The notes beneath the pieces were generated by a model. The model was not told the DNA's origin and did no database searches. It was given only the letters and a program-made list of their open reading frames with translations. From Trichomonas vaginalis G3 (taxonomy: Eukaryota > Parabasalia > Trichomonadida > Trichomonadidae), in NCBI RefSeq assembly GCF_026262505.1, contig NC_067206.1, positions 40,147,918-40,211,917 on the forward strand: a stretch of 64,000 nt of DNA. The letters are read 5' to 3'. Below, piece by piece: positions 30,740 to 39,266 of this stretch. Made by a program: the position numbers and the translations under genes. Each line of letters starts with the position of its first letter. Positions within the stretch are counted from its first letter, which is position 1.

Positions 30740-31987
30740 ATTTATAGAGTACTATTATATTATATATCTATTTTCTGAGATAAATCTATATAAATTTATA
30801 AAAATTGCTAATAAATTTATAAAAACCAATATGACATTTCGATATTGATGCGTTAAGGGTCATTTCTATTAAAATCTTCATATTTCAATAATATGAGAAA
30901 AAAATTGAAAAATTTAAACAAGCTATTTATTAAATAATAATGGAAAACAAAAGTAAAAAGTATCTATTGATTTGGAATACAATAAAATCCCTTTATTTTG
31001 ATAAAAAATTTAAATCTTCAAGAATTTTTAACTCATTTTCCAAAAAAAATGCAGAATTAAAAAAAACGATTTCATTTTCTAAAAATTTGCTTGGACATTT
31101 TCGAAAATAGAAAAAATTTGGAGAAATTCACCAAGGAGAACTTCATTCCAGGTGATCAAAACAATTGATTTCAGTCAAAAAAGCATCGAAAATTTTAAAT
31201 ATTGGTATAGATTTTCATCAAACACTTGATGCCGATTGTTTACAGTTAACCCTAATCCATATCATTAAATTCTAATATATTTGAACATACTATTTATCGT
31301 TTTTGAAACTTATCAAAATATCGTACAATTTAACAATACTCTAACTATCATGCACAGCCATTGTTACCACAATGTAATTGTTAGAAGAAATGATTAATAT
31401 GATCTAAGATTTAACAATTTATTTCCCCAATTCTAACAATTTTTTTGATTACAAATCCTTATTTGTGAAAATTTTATATGCAGGCGTAGAAAGGAAAACT
31501 AAGAAAAGTGTTTCTTCAAAAAAATATCTGAAAGCAATCTCATCAATAAACAATTTACTTTCTTAAATTCGAATTTTGCTATTCTTGACCGACATTTTCT
31601 TTTATCTTCATAATTCAATAATTTTCCACTGAATTTTCAAGCAAAATATTGATATTAAAGAACTTCAAAATATAAAAGAAGTCATTCAATGAATCCATAC
31701 ACACTATTACTATGTTTCATATATCTAGCATAATGAGCACAATTTTGGTCGATGTCTTTGTTGCCGATGAAGTTATTCCTTTTAGGAAAACGGTAAAAAT
31801 GAATAGTGATAATAATCATCAAACAATAATACAAAATAGATATATCAATTCCTGGCATAACTGACACTTTTATTTACATTTTACTAATTCCGATTAAAAA
31901 AATACTTAGAATACATGGGAGTATAATTTCTTACTTATTATAAAGTTCTGAAATTTGAACATACATATACACTTTTAATTCACAAAA
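30740..31987. other. 1.25-kb AT-rich spacer, nothing supported
   Basis: Only AT-rich sequence with scattered short open frames lacking initiators. The short TTAAGGGT near 30853 recalls the MITE ends, but no matching inverted end was found nearby. Confidence 0.55.
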
Positions 31988-32940
31988 ATGTCCAAAGGCT
32001 ATGTCTGCTTCACAAGGCCAGGAGCAGCTTTGGAATTCATAGACTCAACTAATTTAAATAACAAAAGTGTTAAAGATATTAGATTGCAGCTTCGCCAGTA
32101 AAATAACTTATTGGGGGTTAGATATGGAACGTTTCAAGAAGCCATTGATGACAACATTATTCTCCTAGAGTCATATCCATTTATTTTACAAGATCAAAAG
32201 CCAAATAAATATCGGCAACCTGAATATACTTTATTACCGATTTCCTTATTGAGCAAAAATACCAAATGGATATACGCAAACGTTAATTCAAATTCACCAT
32301 ATGAAATCCCTAAGTTTCTAATTCAAATTCTCCCAGAACAAATGAATTTATCGATAGATGATTTTCTACCAATTGCTTCCAAATTCCTGGACATTGAAAA
32401 TTCTCCTATTAAGTTTACTGCAAATGATGCTGAAATTCAAAGATCGAGAACTGTTCAAGAGTTATTTCAAGAAGCAAAATCGACACAAATTACATTTCAC
32501 TGCACGCTATCAAACCAAGACATATCAAGAATACAAAAAAGAGTTCTTTTGGTCTCTGAAATAATGGATACAGAGTCAAATTATTTGTCAACTCTCGAAA
32601 GCATAACTAACTTCTGGGTTCCAGAAATACGATCTAAAAAACTGCTAACAGATCAAGATATGGATGTAATAATCAAGGAAATACCAAAAATTCAGAAAGT
32701 TCATCAGGATTTTCTCACAGAATTCAAAAATAACTACAACAAATACGCAACAGAGGTAGCAATCATTTTTATTAAATATTCTGAGCAATTCCAAGCAGCA
32801 ATTCCATACATTTCTAAGTATTCTCAAATTTCTGATTTATTCAATGAAAAAAACAAGACAAATTCATTCAGAAAAGCCCTTATTCAGCTAGCAGAGCGCA
32901 AAAATGGAACAGACATACTCAGTTTCCTTGTGAATCCCGT
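31988..32940 (+). pseudogene. RhoGEF (DH domain) protein, in-frame TAA near the start and 3' end replaced
   Basis: The ATG at 31988 follows a TCACAAAA initiator-like sequence. After 37 codons a TAA (32099-32101) interrupts the frame, which then stays open. From about residue 180 the protein is a Dbl-homology domain: KRVLLVSEIMDTESNYLSTLE (conserved region 1), QKVHQDFLTEF, KYSEQFQAAIPYISKYSQ, and SFLVNPV, the beginning of the 'KPVQRIPRY' helix. There the RhoGEF sequence ends abruptly in HSP70 coding sequence in a different frame. DH proteins activate Rho/Rac GTPases; this copy lacks the essential last helices and any PH domain, so it is non-functional as assembled. Confidence 0.8.
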
Positions 32941-33432
32941 TCCACAGGTAACGTCAAGAAGATCACAATCAAGAACGACAAGGGCCGTCTTTCCCAGGCA
33001 GATATCGACCGCATGGTTTCTGATGCTGAGAAATACAAGGCTCAGGATGAAGAAGCCAAGAAGAAGATCGAAGCAAAGAACGGTCTCGAAGGTTACTGCT
33101 TCGGTGTTCGTAACTCTGTCAACGGCGAACTCGGCTCTAAGATCGATGCTGCTGACAAGGATGCCATTCTCAAGATTGTCAATGACACACTCGCTTGGAT
33201 CGAATCCAACCAGGACGCTTCAACAGCTGACTTCGAAGCAAAGCAGAAGGAAGTCGAAGGTCAGTTGATGCCACTCATGCAGAAGGCCTACCAGTCTGCT
33301 GCTGGTGGTGCCGGCGGAATGCCAGGTGGTGTTGACCCATCTATGTTCCAGAACATGGGTGGTGCTGCTCCAGGTGCAAGTGCTGCTCACCCATCTTCTG
33401 GCTCTGGCCCACGTGTTGAAGAAGTTGACTAA
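32941..33432 (+). pseudogene. C-terminal fragment of cytosolic HSP70 (163 aa)
   Basis: The frame beginning STGNVKKITIKNDKGRLS and ending GPRVEEVD then TAA is the end of the substrate-binding domain and the helical lid of a cytosolic HSP70, including the EEVD tail that binds TPR co-chaperones. G/C-ending codons, as in PEPCK, contrast with the AT-rich RhoGEF sequence immediately before it. The first roughly 480 residues (ATPase domain) are absent. It has no promoter of its own. HSP70 is usually multicopy in trichomonads, so a recombination with, or a mis-joined contig from, another locus is equally possible. Confidence 0.9.
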
Positions 33433-33752
33433 GACTAATATTAATGTGTAATAAATTTCTTTCTTTTTATTTAAATTTTTACTTAGAAATACTTCGATAT
33501 TCCAGATGCTAGTTGCTTTAGTTCAGCGATATTATCTCATAATGAATCTCTTAAATTTAAACAAAGGTTTTCAAAAATGAATTAATTCAAATCTTCTAAT
33601 AAGTTTCGCTTGAATTATAATAATGATGCTTAATATTGCTGGAATTAAAGCAAATTCTTAATATTATACAAAATAATATACAATTTACAAAGAATTATAT
33701 GAAAAATAAAATAAGCATAATAAAAAACATGAAAAATAATATTCAAATAATA
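33433..33752. other. AT-rich spacer after HSP70 fragment
   Basis: The HSP70 3' flank with a TAATAAA-type signal shortly after the stop; otherwise nothing is seen. Confidence 0.5.
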
Positions 33753-34274
33753 TTATTGATCATTCTGGCTTGGAATATCACTTGATACAGATCTTGTAAT
33801 TTTATCGATATTTTCATCTAAATTAAACTGATCCATATCACCAATTTCTTGCATGATTTTTTGAATCTCTTGATCAAGTCTTTGAAAATCTTGATCTTTT
33901 CCAAGATTTTGCACATTTGAATTTTGAGTTTCTGGTTGAGCATACATTTCAATATATACTGGTAGGATATACTTATAAACTTGGAACCAATTTTCGCAGA
34001 ACCAGCATATTAATGGTTCATTTAATCTCTTTGCATTTCTGTCTATAGGAATATGTAGCCGTTCGCTTATCTTTATTGCAAGATGCATGATATCTGTACG
34101 ACGTTTAAGTTTGGGAAATGAATTTAGAAAATTTTCAACATATGAATATAATTTTCCTACTTTTCTTCGACGATCATCCATTTTTTTCCTAAACTCAGAG
34201 TAATCATCCGATGTTCTATTTTTAGGAGGATCTCTTTTAATTATAATAAGCTTTCCCTTCTTGACTTGCTCCAT
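33753..34274 (-). CDS. Unknown helical protein, 173 aa
   Basis: An intact frame with ATG at 34272-34274. The N-terminal 110 residues are basic and helical and contain FPKLKRRTDIMHLAIKISER followed by DRNAKRLNEPLICWFCENW, a Trp/Cys-rich amphipathic segment; the remainder is an acidic, Gln/Asp-rich tail. I have a vague memory of similar short helical proteins being numerous in trichomonad genomes but cannot name the family, so no function is given. It converges with the HSP70 fragment. Confidence 0.7.
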   Translation of the reverse strand: MEQVKKGKLIIIKRDPPKNRTSDDYSEFRKKMDDRRRKVGKLYSYVENFLNSFPKLKRRTDIMHLAIKISERLHIPIDRNAKRLNEPLICWFCENWFQVYKYILPVYIEMYAQPETQNSNVQNLGKDQDFQRLDQEIQKIMQEIGDMDQFNLDENIDKITRSVSSDIPSQNDQ

Positions 34275-35425
34275 AAAAAATCTTTAGACTTTTTTTTTCA
34301 ATGTATTCAAAAAAAGAAATATTATTTGAATGTCATTATCATATCTTATTTTTCTAAAAAAGAGTATTGTACACAATCCATTAGATTTCAATAGGACAGT
34401 ATTGAAATGTTGTCAGATTGTGTCAGAATTGAATATGACTCATAGAATTAGGTGCGGCCAATAGCCTTAAAAATAAGATAATGAAATATTTGGATCTACA
34501 ATTTACACGATTTTTTTTGTTATTTGTCAGAAATTGCGCAATTTCAATGAACAAAAAACTTTATGACAATTATTTGCTATATATAACCATTTTATCTACC
34601 CCACTATAGACATAGTAATAAAGCATTATTCATTTTACAATTCTTCAAATGTTTAGAATACCCTACTTTCCCAACATTTAGAATAAGGTTATTGCCCTAA
34701 AATTCAGTTATAGACACTTAGGAGAGCATTTAAGCCATGATATTTTGGCATATGATAGAGAAACATCTTATAAACATTTTCAGTATGTTTTCCTATAAAA
34801 TAACGATCTCACATGAAATTACTAAAATATCAAATTTTGATTTTCACTTTAAAGTTGGGAGAATACTCTACAGTGACAGGGTATACAATTTTAACCTTTG
34901 TTTTGATTATAAATAAAGTATTGATAGAGATATGAGTTGTACAGAATTATACACGTGTGTTTAATCAAATGTAAGTTGTGCAACAATAATGGTTAGCTAG
35001 ATAGTATATTAAGGAACTGTGATTTATGATCTAATTCAATAAGATGTAAATGATATTCAAATATATTAAATAAATGCGAATGTTCAAGATGTGAAATCAG
35101 TTAGTTAATTGTTGTATATAGATATTTTACTGTGATTAATGAATTTTTTAACAATTTAAAATTATCAAATTTCAAAATATGCGCAATGAGATAATTTGAG
35201 AGTATTTTGAGAACTGAAGACTTATGATTTAGTGTTTTTGAATAAGCACATCAATATAAAGATAGAAAATAAATTGAGATATAATTTTTTTGAAGGTATT
35301 ATAAGGGTGGAGGTAGTAGGATAAATTTTTAATGTTCTATACTTTCATGGCAAATAATTAAATAGAAGTAAAACTTTGTTTTAAGAATTGAAAATTTTAA
35401 ATAAAAAAGGAATGTTAGTAATGCT
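34275..35425. other. 1.15-kb AT-rich spacer
   Basis: No gene is supported. A stretch at 34656-34688 (around CCCTACTTTCCCAACATTTA) recurs in inverted orientation at 40645-40671, so it is a dispersed repeat fragment. Confidence 0.5.
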
Positions 35426-35840
35426 AATTTATTTGATTCCGGGGGACACCCCGGTTATCAAATATATTTATTAAAATGGAAAATCTCTCACTTTTCGAAA
35501 AAATCGAAACTGCAAGGATCTCCGATTCTCGATATGATAATTTATTTGATTCCGGGGGACGCCCCGGTTATCAAATATATTTATTAGAACGGAAAATCTC
35601 TCACTTTTCGAAAAAATCGAAACTGCAAGGATCTCCGATTCTCGATATGATAATTTATTTGATTCCGGGGGACGCCCCGGTTATCAAATATATTTATTAG
35701 AACGGAAAATCTCTCACTTTTCGAAAAAATCGAAACTGCAAGGATCTCCGATTCTCGATATGATAATTTATTTGATTCCGGGGGACGCCCCGGTTATCAA
35801 ATATATTTATTAGAACGGAAAATCTCTCACTTTTCGAAAT
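35426..35840 (+). repeat. Tandem repeat, 113-bp unit, about 3.7 copies
   Basis: GGGGG starts at 35441, 35554, 35667 and 35780, a constant 113-bp step. Units are nearly identical; the first has one change in the GC-rich core. Each unit contains a strong hairpin, TTTGAT..CCGGGG-GACG-CCCCGG..ATCAAA, in AT-rich surroundings. Since 113 is not a multiple of three, the open frame across it is not coding. Confidence 0.9.
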
Positions 35841-35929
35841 TTTTTTTAACAAAAATATGGCATTCTTAAATTATAGTTACATGTTATTTCACAATCATTA
35901 TCATTAAAAAATTCAATTATTCAAGTTGT

Positions 35930-36090
35930 TTTGTCCCGACGGTTTTTACGGTTATAAAAATGGTTGCGAACTCAATCCATCAGCAAAATGTCGGTTGGGG
36001 TGCCCTTCTTGGCCTCCTGAGTACTCACCAAGATACCCCCAGCTCCCGCAAAACACCTCCCTTAGGTGAGCATTAACTGATGACATGAGT
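35930..36090 (+). repeat. GC-richer segment with several potential hairpins
   Basis: Contains CACCT-CCCTT-AGGTG, TTAACT-loop-AGTTAA and a longer pairing of GGGGT..TCTTGG (about 35997-36013) with CCAAGA..ACCCC (about 36029-36041). It sits directly before the 124-bp repeat array and shares a TTTTTACGGTTA-like piece with its TTTACCGGTTA. It could be the edge of the same element or a structured RNA; no known RNA family is recognised. Confidence 0.4.
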
Positions 36091-36164
36091 TAACAATTCT
36101 ACAAAATCATCAAGCATGAAGGTTTATGATTTATAAATCAAAATCTCAGAAACTGCTTGACTTT

Positions 36165-36437
36165 GCAAGTTGCTGTCTTTACCGGTTACTCTGCTGCAAT
36201 CTCTTTTCTGATTGCAGGCAGAGTTCTGCATCCTGAGGACTTTGCCTTGCAGATATGCTTGTAATCACTACGTGAGCAACTTGGTGTTGCAAGTTGCTGT
36301 CTTTACCGGTTACTCTGCTGCAATCTCTTTTCTGATTGCAGGCAAAGTTCTGCATCCTGAGGACTTTGCCTTGCAGATATGCTTGTAATCACTACGTGAG
36401 CAACTTGGTGTTGCAAGTTGCTGTCTTTACCGGTTAG
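36165..36437 (+). repeat. Tandem repeat, 124-bp unit, about 2.2 copies, multi-hairpin
   Basis: GCAAGTTGCTGTC starts at 36165, 36289 and 36413. Within a unit CAAGTTGCT pairs with AGCAACTTG near its end, enclosing CTGCAATC/GATTGCAG, GCAAAGT/ACTTTGC and a small TCAC/GTGA hairpin: a closed multi-branch fold. The two full copies differ by one base (GGCAGAGT against GGCAAAGT), which breaks or restores one pair. A T7 run follows the last partial copy. No protein coding is seen. Confidence 0.85.
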
Positions 36438-36531
36438 CTTTTTTTGAAGTTTCTTCGCATCTTATATAAGCTCTAGATCAATATTTATCATCAGAATTTG
36501 CATCTCATAAAGCACAATATTAATCAAATAG

Positions 36532-36700
36532 GCAAATTTCATTCGGAGTCTCTCATTAAATGAGAAACTCCGAATGAGATTTGCTCTAAGGTAATGTACT
36601 TGTTATGCTTGGCCTAGAAGCAAGGAGGAAACATGTATATGGTTTGTTTATACTGAAGTTATCTGGAATTCTCTCAATTGAGGATTCAAATCCAGATAAC
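36532..36700. repeat. Two long single hairpins
   Basis: About 36532-36583 (GCAAAT.TCATTCGGAGT and its partner) and 36657-36701 (GTTATCTGGA and TCCAGATAAC) are ~50-bp palindromes with short loops, of the same size class as the hairpins in the 2-kb element. They sit between the 124-bp array and the 122-bp array. Confidence 0.6.
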
Positions 36701-36897
36701 AGCAGTATAAGTTAATATTGTTGTGCACCTCAGGTTGTTTATAGGCCCGAGAACGAGAAAAGAATTTATGGTGTGAATTGGCTCGATATATACCTACGCT
36801 CTGTAAAAAATACGTTATATTTTCTTTCATATGAGAAAAATGTTTTTCTTTTTTATAATACTATGTGCTTTGTTACTTCATAAATTGTCTATTTTTC

Positions 36898-37002
36898 TTA
36901 TTAAAACCTATTTTTTCCGTGTGATTCGGAATCTACGCATTCAAAAAATGCGTTTTCCGCTCTCAGAACGCGAAAATATGAACTACATGACGAGATAAAT
37001 CG
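36898..37002 (+). repeat. Diverged copy of the palindrome-arm sequence
   Basis: The stretch from AAAACCTATTTTTTCCG to AACTACATGACGAGATAAA resembles 38108-38218 (AAAACCTATTTTCCCC ... GAATCACATAACAAGATAAA) in the same orientation. It suggests the 35.4-39.3 kb region was built by repeated duplication of one element. Confidence 0.5.
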
Positions 37003-37218
37003 ATTTATTATGTTCCTAAATATTCTCATTTTTCAATCTTGCTCAATACTCAAAAATAAGCAGACTCTCAAATAGAGAACATAAAATAACTCATATTTAT
37101 CATATTAAAATTTTGAAAAAGTCTCCCGAAAAAATCATATTTCGAAAATTTCAAAAAAATAAGTACATTTTTCGCCAAAGAAAAAAGAAAAATGTTTTTT
37201 TTTGAATTTTTGATGATA

Positions 37219-37850
37219 ATATGCACTCCTGACGGTCGCAGTGTCTCATTCCGGGAGACATTGCCTGTGCATGTCTCCCAGAATGGCATACTGTTCCGCA
37301 TTCATAACTTGAATGCGGAACTTTGACCGACAAGAGTGCATTGTGCACTCTTGTTGGTCTGCATGTGTCATTCCGGGAGACATTGCCTGTGCATGTCTCC
37401 CAGAACGAGACAATTTATTGCAATCAGAATACGATTGCAAAACTTTGACCGACAAGAGTGTATTGTGCACTCTTGTTGGTCTGCATGTGTCATTTCGGGA
37501 GACATTGCCTGTGCATGTCTCCCAGAATGGCATACTGTTCCGCATTCATAACTTGAATGCGGAACTTTGACCGACAAGAGTGCATTGTGCACTCTTGTTG
37601 GTCTGCATGTGTCATTCCGGGAGACATTGCCTGTGCATGTCTCCCAGAATGGCATACTGTTCCGCATTCATAACTTGAATGCGGAACTTTGACCGACAAG
37701 AGTGCATTGTGCACTCTTGTTGGTCTGCATGTGTCATTCCGGGAGACATTGCCTGTGCATGTCTCCCAGAACGAGACAATTTATTGCAATCAGAATACGA
37801 TTGCAAAAACTTTGACCGACAAGAGTGCATTGTGCACTCTTGTTTGTCAT
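37219..37850 (+). repeat. Tandem array, ~122-bp unit of three hairpins, about 5 copies (left arm)
   Basis: Each unit holds: hairpin 1 GACCGACAAGAGTGCA/TGCACTCTTGTTGGTC; hairpin 2 CATTCCGGGAGACAT/ATGTCTCCCAGAATG; hairpin 3, which exists in two alternative versions, TTCCGCATTCA/TGAATGCGGAA or TTTGCAATCG/..GATTGCAA, in the order A B A A B. The arms of each version match each other. Overlapping open frames on both strands here are products of the repeat and are not annotated as genes. Confidence 0.9.
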
Positions 37851-39266
37851 CCACTATGATACTTAGAGAAAATACTTTACTTACATTATTTAAAATATTA
37901 ATTTCCCTATTTAATATTTATTTATTATTTTTTGTGCTTTATATTCCCTATGGCATGTACTGAACTATTTTATAGACTCTACCGAGCTATCTCCACATAT
38001 AAACATTTGACAATAACACATATATACTCTCTTCATATTCTAGTCTCATGACATATTATTGCAAAAGCTATATTTATACAGCATACCTCATAAAGTCTCA
38101 TTATATCCCTATCTAAGCGTTCAAAACCTATTTTCCCCACGTAATCTGATTCTTCAGGCTCCGCTGATTCGATTTCTGCTGTCAGATCGTGAAAATATGA
38201 ATCACATAACAAGATAAACACAAATCCAAAATAATAATGTTTTCTTCAAATTGACTCTTCCACGATATTCATATATTTGTTATTAATTCCGTTTTCCCTT
38301 ACAAATGTATTTAATTTTCTGAATAATACGTATTATAAAATGAATATCTCAAAAACTAAATTAAAAAATTAATACTGGGTAATAACTAGATATATTGTGA
38401 CTTTTTGAATTCACACACTTTTGGAAAAAATTGAATTTTTCTAAAATGATGTTGTTTGAACATGAACTTAAAGAGTTTTTTTACGTAAAATATCAAGTTG
38501 GGTAACTTGTGTTTATCTTGTTATGTGATTCATATTTTCACGATCTGACAGCAGAAATCGAATCAGCGGAGCCTGAAGAATCAGATTACGTGGGGAAAAT
38601 AGGTTTTGAACGCTTAGATAGGGATATAATGAGACTTTATGAGGTATGCTGTATAAATATAGCTTTTGCAATAATATGTCATGAGACTAGAATATGAAGA
38701 GAGTAATATGTGTTATTGTCAAATGTTTATATGTGGAGATAGCTCGGTAGAGTCTATAAAATAGTTCAGTACATGCCATAGGGAATATAAAGCACAAAAA
38801 ATAATAATAAATATTAAATAGGGAAATTAATATTTTAAATAATGTAAGTAAAGTATTTTCTCTAAGTATCATAGTGGATGACAAACAAGAGTGCACAATG
38901 CACTCTTGTCGGTCAAAGTTTTGCAATCGTATTCTGATTGCAATAAATTGTCTCGTTCTGGGAGACATGCACAGGCAATGTCTCCCGGAATGACACATGC
39001 AGACCAACAAGAGTGCACAATGCACTCTTGTCGGTCAAAGTTCCGCATTCAAGTTATGAATGCGGAACAGTATGCCATTCTGGGAGACATGCACAGGCAA
39101 TGTCTCCCGGAATGACACATGCAGACCAACAAGAGTGCACAATGCACTCTTGTCGGTCAAAGTTCCGCATTCAAGTTATGAATGCGGAACAGTATGCCAT
39201 TCTGGGAGACATGCACAGGCAATGTCTCCCGGAATGACACATGCAGACCAACAAGAGTGAACAATC
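37464..39266. repeat. Large inverted repeat: two ~760-bp arms around a ~283-bp spacer
   Basis: The left arm (37464-38223) and right arm (38507-39266) are near-identical reverse complements, centred at about 38365. Differences are a few bases, for example an A-run and a TATA run of different length. Each arm carries three hairpin units at its outer end and about 360 bp of single-copy-like AT-rich sequence next to the spacer. The spacer 38224-38506 shows no structure. The left side continues outward with two more array units that the right side lacks. Arm identity suggests recent inverted duplication or ongoing gene conversion. Confidence 0.9.
38881..39266 (-). repeat. Tandem hairpin array, right arm, about 3 units
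   Basis: Mirror copy of the last three units of the left array, with hairpin 3 in the mirrored order B A A. It stops inside hairpin 1, where the sequence changes to unrelated AT-rich DNA. Confidence 0.9.

Noticed and set aside
32941-33268. Continuation of the RhoGEF frame as an Arg/Ser-rich tail
   Set aside because: It is HSP70 coding sequence read in the wrong frame.
35476-35700. 74-residue frame
   Set aside because: It runs across a 113-bp repeat whose unit is not a multiple of three.
38033-38697. Identical 62-residue frames on opposite strands
   Set aside because: They lie in the two arms of the inverted repeat; identity reflects the arms, and there is no initiator.
35426-39266. CRISPR-like array of repeats and spacers
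   Set aside because: Units are contiguous tandem hairpins without unique spacers, and the genome is eukaryotic.
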